64,000 bases of DNA, taken from the NCBI GenBank assembly GCA_035445085.1, contig DAOMQA010000003.1, positions 124,001-188,000 on the forward strand, written 5' to 3'. The notes below the pieces were generated by a model. It was not told the DNA's origin. It made no database searches and was given only the letters and a program-made list of their open reading frames with translations. The position numbers and the translations under genes were made by a program. The DNA is from JBDHXE01 sp035445085 (lineage in GTDB: Bacteria > Bacteroidota > Ignavibacteria > Kapaibacteriales > UBA2268). Every line of letters starts with the position of its first letter. The first letter of the stretch is position 1. Positions 47,017 through 56,017 of this stretch are shown here, one piece after another.

Positions 47017-47892
47017 ATGTCTAATATTAAGTTAATAATAGAAGAAAGAGCACGCAATATAGGTAACTTTATGGTGGGGCGATTGTTGCCATTTAGGCAA
47101 AAGAGAATGATTGGACCGTTTATTTATATTGACCATATGGGACCTGTTAAAATGAGTGAAAGGCAAAATTTCGATGTTTTACCTCACCCACATATTGGCT
47201 TATCTACTCTAACATTCTTATTTGAGGGTAGTATTATGCACCGCGACACCTTAGGTAATGAAGTTGAAATTAAGCCCGGAGCAGTGAATTGGATGACCGC
47301 TGGTAAGGGAATTGTTCATTCAGAACGTACGCCCGAGTATTTACGTCATTCTGAAAAAATGATGCATGGTTTGCAAATTTGGGTTGCATTACCAAAGCAC
47401 TTAGAGCAAATGGACGCCGAGTTTTACCATATAAATAAGGAACAAATTCCTACGTGGAGCCAAGGAGCATTAAATTTTAAATTAATAGCTGGCGAAGCTT
47501 TCAACAGAAAATCTACTGTGCCTGTTTATAGTAAACTATTTATGATAGAAATTCATAGTAATAGTAAAGAAGTTGTTAAAATAGGCGAGGACTTATACGG
47601 CGAATCTGGTTTATATATATTAGAAGGTAGTATAGAGAGTGGAGAACATACATACGAAGCCCATCATTTATTAATAGCTAATGATACCAAATTATGTGAA
47701 TTTACGATTAATGCTGGGAGTACGATTTATATATTTGGTGGCGAACCTTTCCCAGAAGAAAGGTACATAGATTGGAACTTTGTTTCATCTGATAAATCTT
47801 TAATAGAGCAAGCAAAAAATAAATGGATTAATAGACAGTTTGGCGATATTAGAGGAGAAGAAGAAGACTTTATACCTTATCCAACAAGATAA
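47017..47892 (+). CDS. Pirin family bicupin
   Basis: 291 residues; ATG 47017 is chosen over an upstream TTG because the conserved pirin opening (R-A-R-N-I-G-N-F-M-V-G-R-L-L-P) starts here. The metal ligands H57, H59, H101 and E103 are all present in the N-terminal cupin. Bacterial pirins are iron-binding enzymes, some with quercetinase activity. The C-terminal cupin ends with G-G-E-P-F-P-E. Confidence 0.92.
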   Translation: MSNIKLIIEERARNIGNFMVGRLLPFRQKRMIGPFIYIDHMGPVKMSERQNFDVLPHPHIGLSTLTFLFEGSIMHRDTLGNEVEIKPGAVNWMTAGKGIVHSERTPEYLRHSEKMMHGLQIWVALPKHLEQMDAEFYHINKEQIPTWSQGALNFKLIAGEAFNRKSTVPVYSKLFMIEIHSNSKEVVKIGEDLYGESGLYILEGSIESGEHTYEAHHLLIANDTKLCEFTINAGSTIYIFGGEPFPEERYIDWNFVSSDKSLIEQAKNKWINRQFGDIRGEEEDFIPYPTR

Positions 47893-47920
47893 CACTATAT
47901 ATGATTATACTAAGATGATA

Positions 47921-47951
47921 AATCCCCATAGTTAATGAAACTACGGGGATT
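47921..47951. terminator. Bidirectional terminator between pirin and GLUG genes
   Basis: A 13-base stem with one A-C mismatch (47921-47933 with 47939-47951) lies 28 bases after the pirin stop and 26 bases beyond the GLUG stop on the other strand. T-rich and A-rich flanks on the two sides fit both directions. Confidence 0.65.
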
Positions 47952-47977
47952 TAATTCCTAAATAAAGGCTTTTTTAA

Positions 47978-49807
47978 TTAAAATTTATTTACATTAGTTA
48001 ATGTTATCTTATAATAAGTACCCATATCTTCTATTGTACAGTTATTGCCGTCTACGGGAACATATTTACTAGTGTTGCTGTCATAGAACCTTATTTGTGA
48101 AGTACTGTTTAGTACCTTAGGTGCTATTGCAGCTTTGTCTACTCTCATAGTAACAGTAGCGAACAAGCTGTTGTTCGGTCCGCTTATATCAATGAAATCG
48201 GAGCTAATGCTACCTGTAGGGTTATTAGAATTTATCTTTATAGATATGTCTGGAGTATCGCCTGATGCTGTACTAATAGTAACGCTATAGTTGTGCGTGC
48301 CGTCAGTAATTGGGAAGTTATATATAGTATTTGCTTGCATACCCTTTATTGTTAGCTTGCCGCCACTTGTAGTTTGGATATTGCCACCCGTAATATTACC
48401 AGTAAGTTCAAAGTCATTAGAGCCAAGTATCACGGTTTTATTGCCGAAGTCTAAATTTCCGGTATGTGTAGTCTTAGATACTTGTGCTAAATTCAACGTT
48501 CCATAATCGCATAATTTGCTTAATGCAGTAGCAATATCACTAAAGTATTGAAAATTCCAGCCCAGAGTAGAATTATTATAACTTGCATCCACGAATACCA
48601 GCGTAATGCAATTACTTAGCCCCGGTATTGGGTTTACTGCTGGGTCGGCTTCAGGCGTATCATAAGTAAACGCCCTCAAGTATGGATATGAATAATATGA
48701 AGAACCGTCTTGTATATTCCAAGTAGTAGAGAAGTTCCAGCTTGTAAAAGTAGCTTGCGTTTTCATTTCAGCTGTAGTTTTACCAGTACCGCCCGCCGAG
48801 CTACTTTTTCCGCTTGTTTGCATGTCCCAGTAGCTATTGTTGCTGACTGTGCCGCCATTGAAACCCACGAGCCCGCCGACATCGTAAGTCCCGCTAACGC
48901 TGCCAGTAGAGTAACTGCCACTAACTGTGCCACCATTGAATCCCACGAGCCCGCCGACAATGCTAGCACTATCGCTAACGCTATCACCACCGCCACCGCC
49001 AACGCCACCACTACCGCCAACGCCACCACTATCGCCAACGCTACCACTACCGCCAACGCTACCCGTAGAGTAGCTGCCACTGACACTGCCATCATTGACT
49101 CCCACGAGCCCGCCGACAGTGCTATATCCGTTAGCGCTGCCAGTAGAGTAGCTATCGCTGACTGTGTCACCATTTAATCCCACGAGCCCGCCGACACCAC
49201 TATTCCCGCTAACGCTGCCAGTAGAGTAGCTGCCGCTGACACTGCCATCATTGACTCCCACGAGCCCGCCGACAAAGCTACTACTAGCGCTAACGACACC
49301 CGTAGAGTAGCTACTGCTGACTGTGCCATCATTTAATCCCACAAGACCGCCGACATTGCTAGTCCCGGCAATATATACATCAAGTAGCCCGATATTGCTG
49401 ACTGTGCTGCCACTGCCAGTCCGCCCAAATAAGCCAATATAGTCGCTATATGTTCTCTTTATATATAAGTTAGATATAGTATGATTTTGACCATTGTAGC
49501 TGCCAGTAAATCTTGTACTGTTGTTTCCTATTGGAGAAAAGCCATATTGGTCGTTGCCGTTCCAATCTACTGTGCCGTCGCCGTCCCAATCTACTGTAGA
49601 TTCGTTGGCATCGAAGCTTATGTTAGCTGTCTGGATAAAGTATTTGCTCCAATCGCTACTTGTGTTAGATAATTTTATCAAGTCGGCTATAGTTGATATT
49701 TGGTAAGGCGATCCAGAAGAGCCGTTGCCGCCAGAATAAGTACCCGCAGAAGTAGTAAATGTTCTCATTAACAAAAAGAATAAGCCTAATAATATATATT
49801 GCTTCAT
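47978..49807 (-). CDS. Secreted GLUG-repeat surface protein
   Basis: 609 residues, leftward; ATG 49807 is preferred to 49813 for its spacing from AGAGG. Signal peptide cut near T-S-A-G. Residues ~30-130 are a beta-helix-like opening (S-G-S-P-Y-Q-I-S-T; F-T-G-S-Y-N-G-Q-N-H-T-I), then about seven GLUG units 'V-G-G-L-V-G-x-N-D/G-G-x-V-S-x-S-Y-S-T-G' to ~330, with a Gly/Ser run near 250-280. Residues ~330-600 are two or three beta domains without a recognisable sorting signal. GLUG repeats occur in surface and adhesin proteins. Base use in the repeat part is visibly richer in G and C than in the rest of the window. Confidence 0.75.
   Translation of the reverse strand: MKQYILLGLFFLLMRTFTTSAGTYSGGNGSSGSPYQISTIADLIKLSNTSSDWSKYFIQTANISFDANESTVDWDGDGTVDWNGNDQYGFSPIGNNSTRFTGSYNGQNHTISNLYIKRTYSDYIGLFGRTGSGSTVSNIGLLDVYIAGTSNVGGLVGLNDGTVSSSYSTGVVSASSSFVGGLVGVNDGSVSGSYSTGSVSGNSGVGGLVGLNGDTVSDSYSTGSANGYSTVGGLVGVNDGSVSGSYSTGSVGGSGSVGDSGGVGGSGGVGGGGGDSVSDSASIVGGLVGFNGGTVSGSYSTGSVSGTYDVGGLVGFNGGTVSNNSYWDMQTSGKSSSAGGTGKTTAEMKTQATFTSWNFSTTWNIQDGSSYYSYPYLRAFTYDTPEADPAVNPIPGLSNCITLVFVDASYNNSTLGWNFQYFSDIATALSKLCDYGTLNLAQVSKTTHTGNLDFGNKTVILGSNDFELTGNITGGNIQTTSGGKLTIKGMQANTIYNFPITDGTHNYSVTISTASGDTPDISIKINSNNPTGSISSDFIDISGPNNSLFATVTMRVDKAAIAPKVLNSTSQIRFYDSNTSKYVPVDGNNCTIEDMGTYYKITLTNVNKF
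48840..49370 (-). repeat. GLUG repeat array with degenerate hexamer tract
   Basis: Repeated 60-75-bp GLUG units cover this stretch. Within it, about 48975-49062 is built from near-tandem GCCACC/GCCAAC/ACCGCC hexamers coding for Gly/Ser/Val. This is the most compositionally odd stretch of the window and a likely slippage site. Confidence 0.75.
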
Positions 49808-49909
49808 AAACATCCTCTTTTAATAGATACTTACAATAAATAATTACAAACATAAGCAAAAAACTGCTTTTTATGTAATTAATAATGATTAATTGTTAAA
49901 TTTAAATGT

Positions 49910-50668
49910 TTACTGAACTTCTATATATGTTTTAACTTTTATATTAAATACTTCGTAGATATTTTCTTCTGTAATTATAGATTTTGTTTCTCCATACTTA
50001 TAGATTGAATTATTTTTTAAAAACATAATATTATCAGCATATTTAGCTGCTATGTTTAAATCATGAACGACGCCTACAACAGTTACATCATGGTTTGATA
50101 GTATAAAATTCGTAATTTTGTCCATTAAATCATATTGATAAAAAATATCCAAATATGTAAGTGGTTCGTCCAAAAGTAAAATTCTTTGCTGTGAACTTTC
50201 ATTTTGCCAAATTTGTGAAAACACACGCGCAAATTGTACTCGTTGCTTTTCTCCTCCACTTAAAGTAAGATAATTTCGATCTTTTAAGTCTGCAACGTTA
50301 AATAAATCCATTGCATTTAAACAAATTTCTATATTTTTCTTATCAATCTTTCCTTTAAAATGTGGGTAACGTCCCATAATCACAACTTCAAATACCGTTA
50401 ATGGAAAACTTAATTCCAGATTTTGCGACAGTACAGCCCTAAATTTAGCCATTTCACTAAAACTATATTCCTCTATATTGTGATTATTTAGAAATATACT
50501 GCCAGACTTTGTTTTATTTTCGCCACTAATGATTTTAATTAGAGTAGATTTGCCAGCACCATTAGCTCCCAAAATCAAGCTAATTTTACCTTGCTCAAAT
50601 ATGCAATTTATATTGTTCAATATTATCTTGTCGTTAATTTTATAGCTTATATTTTCTAACTTTACCAT
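49910..50668 (-). CDS. hmuV: Heme ABC transporter ATPase (HmuV)
   Basis: 252 residues. ATG 50668 is chosen because the ABC domain starts directly after it; longer in-frame extension overlaps the permease gene. Walker A is G-A-N-G-A-G-K-S-T (34-42), the signature is L-S-G-G-E-K-Q-R, Walker B is I-L-L-L-D-E-P, followed by H-D-L-N-I-A-A-K-Y-A-D. The H-D-L-N-x-A form is typical of heme, siderophore or B12 importers. It follows the permease by two bases. Confidence 0.88.
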   Translation of the reverse strand: MVKLENISYKINDKIILNNINCIFEQGKISLILGANGAGKSTLIKIISGENKTKSGSIFLNNHNIEEYSFSEMAKFRAVLSQNLELSFPLTVFEVVIMGRYPHFKGKIDKKNIEICLNAMDLFNVADLKDRNYLTLSGGEKQRVQFARVFSQIWQNESSQQRILLLDEPLTYLDIFYQYDLMDKITNFILSNHDVTVVGVVHDLNIAAKYADNIMFLKNNSIYKYGETKSIITEENIYEVFNIKVKTYIEVQ

Positions 50669-50670
50669 AA

Positions 50671-51699
50671 TTAATATATATAATTTGATTTTCTTAATAA
50701 TATAATGAATATAGGAACACCGATAACTGACGTAACAATCCCGATAGGCAATTCTGCAGGAGCGAGTAGCAAGCGTGCAATTAGATCGGAAGCAGTCAAT
50801 ACAATAGCGCCCGTTATTGCACCAGACCATACAAGAAATCTGTTATCGGAACCGTTTATTATCCTTAATAAATGAGGTACAATTAAACCCACGAAGGCAA
50901 TAACACCCACAAAGGCAGTAGCTACTGCAACCATAATGACATTAATCAATAGTACTATTATTTTTAAGCGATTTACATTAATTCCAAGTAATTGCGCTTC
51001 TTGCTCCCCTAACATTAAAGTATTAAGTTGCTTAGCGTAGTTTAAACTTAATAGTATGCAAATAATAGAAATAGTAGCTACAAAGTATAGTGCTTCCCAA
51101 TACGCACCAGATAGAGTACCTAAATTCCAAAAAGTAATAGACCTTGCTTGAGGGTCTCTCGCTATATAGGACATAAATCCTACCCCACTCATAAACAAAG
51201 CATTAATGGCCACACCTACCAGCAAAAGAGAAATAACAGAGTTGCGCCCACTTTCTTTTGAACGTGAAAGATATAATACTAAGGCAGTAGAAATAATTCC
51301 ACCTATAGTAGCAGCTACTGGTAAAGTCCACTCACCTAAGTTTATCTTAAAACTTGCTCCCAAAACAAAATAAAGAGCTGCACCAAAAGCGGCTCCACTA
51401 GATGTACCTATCAGCCCTGGCTCCACAATAGGATTACGGAAGAGTGCTTGCATAAGTACCCCTCCAACTGCTAAAGCCGCACCTACAAATATTCCCATAA
51501 ATACACGTGGTAACCTAATATACAAGAATATTCTTTGATTTAAATCGCTTATATCATTATTGTTTAGTAACTTGGCAAATGTATCTATAATTTCATCATT
51601 AGATATATGCACAGCTCCCCAGCGAAGCGATGCCAGCGACAGTAAGAACAATATAGCAATAAGTAAAGTAGCGATTATAATAGTTTTTCTACTGTTCAT
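50671..51699 (-). CDS. hmuU: Heme ABC transporter permease (HmuU, FecCD family)
   Basis: 342 residues, about ten helices, with FecCD marks: R-L-P-R-V (~51), G-A-A-L-A-V-G-G-V-L-M-Q, N-P-I-V-E-P-G-L-I-G and, late, F-V-G-L-I-V-P-H. It forms the inner-membrane channel for the HmuT cargo. The start overlaps the end of hmuT by 11 bases, evidence for translational coupling. Confidence 0.9.
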   Translation of the reverse strand: MNSRKTIIIATLLIAILFLLSLASLRWGAVHISNDEIIDTFAKLLNNNDISDLNQRIFLYIRLPRVFMGIFVGAALAVGGVLMQALFRNPIVEPGLIGTSSGAAFGAALYFVLGASFKINLGEWTLPVAATIGGIISTALVLYLSRSKESGRNSVISLLLVGVAINALFMSGVGFMSYIARDPQARSITFWNLGTLSGAYWEALYFVATISIICILLSLNYAKQLNTLMLGEQEAQLLGINVNRLKIIVLLINVIMVAVATAFVGVIAFVGLIVPHLLRIINGSDNRFLVWSGAITGAIVLTASDLIARLLLAPAELPIGIVTSVIGVPIFIILLRKSNYIY

Positions 51700-52561
51700 C
51701 TTGATGTATTAGTTGTTGTATTAATAGAATATTCTCTCCAGTTCTTGGTCCCAAATATACTAAATCGTGTTCTTCAATTCTATAAATCCGATGATTTTTA
51801 AAGGCTTCTGTTAGATTTATTCCGGGTAATTTTTCTATATCTTTACCATTATTCAATCTATCGTATCCAAAATCCGTAAGTAAAATAATATCTGGATTAG
51901 CTGCAGCTATAATTTCTGGCGAAAGTAATTTCATTCCTTTTTCATCATTTACAGCCATCTCTCCACCTGCCCATTCTAACATTTTCGCAGCGATACTTTT
52001 CTTTGTCATAACTAAATATACATTAGATGCCCTTCCAAAATGTATAATTAATACTTTAGGTTTCTTTTTATACTTATTGGTATTCTCAAGAGCAAACTTC
52101 ATATCATTATCTAATTTTGCACAAAGACTATCTGCTTGCTTTTCTTTGCCGAAGTACTTACCAATTTCTCTAATCAATGAGTCTGTACCAGCTATTGTCG
52201 CTTGATACTTAGTAAATACCTTCATCGGTATTTTTAGCTTTTCTAATTGACTTACCACATGCTCTGGTCCTATATTATTATCGTGCAATATTAAATTAGG
52301 CTTTAGCGCTAAAATTGCTTCGCTACTTAAAGCACGGTGATAGCCAACAGTAGGTAAGTTTTTAATTTCAGGTGGGTAAGTACTAGACAAGTCCACTCCT
52401 ACTAAATCCTTTTGAGCATTTAGGGCATAAATTATTTCCGAATATTGTTTAGAAATGCATACAATTCGCTTGGAGTTATCTTTTTTGTCATCTTTATTAT
52501 TAAATCTATTACAACTGATAATAGAGCAGGCAATAATAAATAAGGCTATATAATTTCTCAT
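51689..52561 (-). CDS. hmuT: Heme-binding periplasmic lipoprotein (HmuT)
   Basis: 290 residues. I-I-S-C (C17) is the lipobox, so the protein is probably anchored. The text V-D-L-S-S-T-Y-P-P-E..L-P-T-V-G-Y-H-R-A-L-S-S-E-A-I-L-A-L-K-P (~56-88) is typical of hemin-binding proteins of the BhuT/HmuT group, as opposed to B12-binding BtuF. Y74 or H75 may be the heme ligand. It hands the cargo to HmuU/HmuV encoded downstream. Confidence 0.85.
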   Translation of the reverse strand: MRNYIALFIIACSIISCNRFNNKDDKKDNSKRIVCISKQYSEIIYALNAQKDLVGVDLSSTYPPEIKNLPTVGYHRALSSEAILALKPNLILHDNNIGPEHVVSQLEKLKIPMKVFTKYQATIAGTDSLIREIGKYFGKEKQADSLCAKLDNDMKFALENTNKYKKKPKVLIIHFGRASNVYLVMTKKSIAAKMLEWAGGEMAVNDEKGMKLLSPEIIAAANPDIILLTDFGYDRLNNGKDIEKLPGINLTEAFKNHRIYRIEEHDLVYLGPRTGENILLIQQLIHQDEQ

Positions 52562-52582
52562 AAATTTTTCTCGTTTTTTAGC

Positions 52583-52620
52583 TTCAATCAGCTCTATTTC
52601 TTTTGGTAGAGCTGATTGAA
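52583..52620 (-). promoter_or_regulatory. 14-bp hairpin between receptor and hmuT
   Basis: A perfect 14-bp stem (52583-52596 with 52607-52620, 10-base loop) lies in the 87-base gap between the receptor stop and the hmuT start. There is no T run after it on the transcribed strand, so it more likely stabilises the receptor mRNA or attenuates than terminates. Confidence 0.5.
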
Positions 52621-52648
52621 TTAGCTTTATAATTATTAAAATATTTAA

Positions 52649-55054
52649 CTAAAAATTATACTTAATATTAACACCACCAAAAAAGTTTATTTCGTTTGGA
52701 CCTGGTATATAAGCATCAGGTAATTGATTTACAAACACCATATTATAGTATTGCGCCCCACTAATATTATTAGCACCAGCATACAAATCAAAATCAAAAT
52801 TGCTTACTGATTGCTTGAAACCTAACTTAGCATTTACTAAGCTATATGAACTCGCTTCGTTTAGACCATCAGAAGTATAAGGCATACTTGATCTATAATT
52901 ATAAAACACATTGCCGTAGATACCTACTTTTGTGTCAAAATCAACTCCTATATTAAATACATAAGGCGCTACACCAGCCACAGCTTTGCCGGAATAATCT
53001 TCGATAATAGTTGTATCTTTTTTTGCTGAATTTTTGCCAACCTTTTCAAATTGATAATCTTCATATTTAAAGTCAGAGTAAGTAAAATTAGTAGTTGTTT
53101 GCAATAACTTAATAAAATTTGAATTAGATTCAATTACTTTATAAGTTAGCATTAATTCTAAACCTTTGTTGTTTAAAGTGCCACCATTAACTAAATAAGT
53201 GTACAAAGTTGCAGTATTTTCTGGATTAGCTACAGCAATAGTAGTAAATTTATCTTCATATTTGGTGTTGAATAAAGCTACTGTATAATACAAGCTATTA
53301 TCTAACATATTACCTTTGGTACCTATTTCTATCTGTGTGCCTTTTTCTGGCTTTAAACCCACATTCATTTCTCCAGTGGTTGCAATTAAAATATTACTGC
53401 TTATTGGAGCTTTGTGAGCTACCGAATAAGAAGCATAAACTGACAGTTCTTCCCCAAATTTCTTATTTAAAGCAATAGTCGGCGAAATTAGATTATTATA
53501 GCTATTTTCATAAACTTTTAAATTGTTATTATTTGGATGATTGTTGTTTAATGCCCATAACCTATCTTCCAGCTTTAGACTCATATTACTTACTCCAATA
53601 CCGGCAGTAAAAGCAAATTGCATGGGCAAACTAACAGTCCATTGAGTAAAGTATGAATATGTAGAGTTAGTTGTAAATTGATTGCTCCTAATTTGGGTGA
53701 TTATATTATAATTATTTAAATTAGTACTATCAGCGCCCATGCCAAAGCCTTGAGTAAATGCGTTCATTTTTTGAACTTCCAAACCTGTGATACCCGAAAG
53801 AGTAATTTCGTCTGATAAATTAAAAAACTTTTCAAATACTGTTCTAAAGCCATAGTTGATAGGCGTCTTATCTGTCCAGCCTCCCGCAGAACTTTGATCC
53901 ATACTTTGAGATGAACCAAATAACGAGCTCGTATTAGATATATGTGAATTTAATCTATATGTATGCCCAAAGCCTGCTCTAAATGTTCTTACAGCCGAAT
54001 GAGCATCATTTTTTATATAACGTGGATTACCTGAATAATCAAAACTATCGTATTGAGCTTTTGTTAATTCGCCATTACGTGCATCGTAGCTATCAATATA
54101 CCCTAAATAAGCATTCATGCTTTGGTTATCGTTTAATCGAAACGAGCCAGTTAAATTAACGAAATCTTTTTCTGAATTAGTATGAACCATAAAGCCATCA
54201 GACTTTTGATGCCCATAACTAATTAATAAAGATGAGTTATTACCTGCTACTCCTAATCTTGTTGTTGTTCTTAGTAATCCATAGCTACCGCCCATTATTT
54301 CTTGGCTAACTGCTTTTGTATTTTGTGGTAATATTTCACTTTGTAAATTAACAACGCCAGAAATAGCCATTCCATATAATGTGCCAGCAGGTCCTTTTAA
54401 TACTTCGGCAGAAGATAGAGTACCAAAATCAATATCATCCATTACGGTAAGCCCCTCAGCATCTGTAATAGGAATGCCGTTAAGATACATTTTTACGCCT
54501 TGTCCATCAAAATTATTGCTTACACCTTTAAATCCCATACCATTTCCATAGCCACGTATATTAATTTGTTGCCCACCTGATTCGGAGCGACGTTGCATTG
54601 TAACCCCAGGTATATTAGCATTAATAGCGTCATCAAGATATAGCCCAGTACTACGGTTTAAAGCAACGGCATCTATCTTGGCAATTGAACTTGCTTGCTC
54701 TAACTGTGATTTATTAAAATTAGAACTTGCAGTAACTTCCACATTCCCTAATTGAAAAGCGTCGGCAACCATATTTACTACTATTAATTCATTCTCATTA
54801 CATTTAAAGTTATTTTCGTATTTCTTATAACCAATATACGTAACTTTAATATTTACACTTTCGCCATTACAAGATATAGCAAATACCCCATTTTTATCGC
54901 TTACTACTCCATTGGAGCCATTAAGAGTTATATTGGCTCCTGATAATGGCAACATTGAATTAGCATCAACAACTTTTCCTTTTAACTGACTGCCTTGAGC
55001 TACCAAAATATTTAAGCTCACAATACATAATAATATAATACCTAAAATTTTCAT
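52649..55054 (-). CDS. TonB-dependent outer-membrane receptor, probably for heme
   Basis: 801 residues. The signal peptide is cut near V-A-Q. Residues ~22-105 are a carboxypeptidase-regulatory-like domain (L-K-G-K-V-V-D-A; V-T-Y-I-G-Y-K-K-Y), as is usual in Bacteroidota. The plug follows (~110-240: N-I-R-G-Y-G-N-G; G-P-A-G-T-L-Y-G), then a 22-strand barrel ending in F (K-Y-N-F). It imports a ligand across the outer membrane with TonB energy. Heme as cargo is inferred from the hmuTUV genes immediately downstream; a siderophore cannot be excluded. Confidence 0.87.
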   Translation of the reverse strand: MKILGIILLCIVSLNILVAQGSQLKGKVVDANSMLPLSGANITLNGSNGVVSDKNGVFAISCNGESVNIKVTYIGYKKYENNFKCNENELIVVNMVADAFQLGNVEVTASSNFNKSQLEQASSIAKIDAVALNRSTGLYLDDAINANIPGVTMQRRSESGGQQINIRGYGNGMGFKGVSNNFDGQGVKMYLNGIPITDAEGLTVMDDIDFGTLSSAEVLKGPAGTLYGMAISGVVNLQSEILPQNTKAVSQEIMGGSYGLLRTTTRLGVAGNNSSLLISYGHQKSDGFMVHTNSEKDFVNLTGSFRLNDNQSMNAYLGYIDSYDARNGELTKAQYDSFDYSGNPRYIKNDAHSAVRTFRAGFGHTYRLNSHISNTSSLFGSSQSMDQSSAGGWTDKTPINYGFRTVFEKFFNLSDEITLSGITGLEVQKMNAFTQGFGMGADSTNLNNYNIITQIRSNQFTTNSTYSYFTQWTVSLPMQFAFTAGIGVSNMSLKLEDRLWALNNNHPNNNNLKVYENSYNNLISPTIALNKKFGEELSVYASYSVAHKAPISSNILIATTGEMNVGLKPEKGTQIEIGTKGNMLDNSLYYTVALFNTKYEDKFTTIAVANPENTATLYTYLVNGGTLNNKGLELMLTYKVIESNSNFIKLLQTTTNFTYSDFKYEDYQFEKVGKNSAKKDTTIIEDYSGKAVAGVAPYVFNIGVDFDTKVGIYGNVFYNYRSSMPYTSDGLNEASSYSLVNAKLGFKQSVSNFDFDLYAGANNISGAQYYNMVFVNQLPDAYIPGPNEINFFGGVNIKYNF

Positions 55055-55149
55055 TTTTATCCTTAAAATGATTAAATATTAATATTGTCTGAATAATTAT
55101 TTTACAATATTAACTTGATTATTAAAAAAAAATATTTAAATAAGAGTAG

Positions 55150-55175
55150 TAGTTAGCTCGTATAAAAGCTAACTA
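55150..55175 (-). promoter_or_regulatory. 9-bp inverted repeat upstream of the receptor gene
   Basis: TAGTTAGCT (55150-55158) and AGCTAACTA (55167-55175) are a perfect inverted repeat with an 8-base spacer, about 100 bases upstream of the receptor start on the transcribed strand. A place for an iron- or heme-responsive regulator is possible but it does not match a Fur box. Confidence 0.35.
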
Positions 55176-55195
55176 TTTGATTATTACTCATTAAA

Positions 55196-55244
55196 CAATT
55201 GCGTATGATTATATGATAGCAAGCTAAATAATCATATACAATTG
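55196..55244. terminator. 17-bp imperfect hairpin between unknown gene and receptor gene
   Basis: The stem pairs 55196-55212 with 55228-55244 (two mismatches, 15-base loop), 22 bases past the stop of the leftward unknown gene. It probably ends that transcript before the receptor promoter. Confidence 0.5.
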
Positions 55245-55266
55245 CAGCAAAGAATTTTAATAATAT

Positions 55267-55788
55267 TTATATCAGGGTATTATTGGGCGGTGGGGTAAGT
55301 ATTTCAATTATAGGACAAGTATAAAAAGACTTCTTATCCAATTTAATTGGGAATTTCAATATTTTGAACTTATTCAGAACATCAGAGTTATTTTTCAGTA
55401 TACATATTAGTTTTAATATTTTATTTATGCTATTAATTGGATTTTTTGCTTTTTGAGAGTCGTTTCTTAGCTTATTAAGCAGCAAATCATCTAATTTAGC
55501 AAATAGTGTCTCTTCTTCTTTATCATTTACGCAAAGTAATTTAATAGTGTCGCAAATTACTGATTTATGGACGATGTCATACATTCGATTTTGACAGCGA
55601 AATTCCTTGCTGTCTCGTGTCCAATCTAATTTATTATATTCGGATATAGACAGCGTAAAACAATGTAATTCTTCATTAGGTATACCAGCTTTTATTAATT
55701 GCTTAATGCTATTTCTAATATTAGCAAGTTCATACTTATAAAGTATAAATACGCCTAATAAATTGAAACAAAAGGCGACTAACAACAA
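55267..55788 (-). CDS. Unknown protein with N-terminal membrane segment
   Basis: About 173 residues, leftward, from a TTG at 55788; no ATG exists in frame up to the upstream stop, so the start is uncertain (ATA or ATT codons lie 9-24 bases earlier). The first ~20 residues form a hydrophobic segment followed by Y-K-Y-E-L. The rest is charged with Cys at ~43, 65, 79 and 85. No family was recognised. Isolated between terminator-like hairpins. Confidence 0.5.
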   Translation of the reverse strand: MLLVAFCFNLLGVFILYKYELANIRNSIKQLIKAGIPNEELHCFTLSISEYNKLDWTRDSKEFRCQNRMYDIVHKSVICDTIKLLCVNDKEEETLFAKLDDLLLNKLRNDSQKAKNPINSINKILKLICILKNNSDVLNKFKILKFPIKLDKKSFYTCPIIEILTPPPNNTLI

Positions 55789-55960
55789 TATAGAGATATA
55801 CTTTTTAATATAATAGTACAGAATTACTTAGTTAAATTAATAATAATATTTAGAAGTACATAACTTCTTACTACAAATTTATGAAATTTCGAGAACCCAA
55901 CACTTATGAAATTTTATATTCAGCGATTATTATATATATTCGTCTTAACTTTTGCATTCC

Positions 55961-55989
55961 ATTACTTTATATTGCCTATATAAAGTAAT
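55961..55989 (-). terminator. 11-bp hairpin downstream of yifB
   Basis: ATTACTTTATA (55961-55971) and its perfect complement (55979-55989) form a hairpin 28 bases past the yifB stop; no T run follows on the transcribed strand. Confidence 0.45.
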
Positions 55990-56017
55990 ACTTGCCTATT
56001 TATAGTGCTACTCTCAT

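Noticed and set aside
48710..49177. Rightward 155-codon ORF rich in Ala and Thr
   Set aside because: It is a shadow of the GLUG repeat gene; its regular composition comes from the repeated G+C-rich units.
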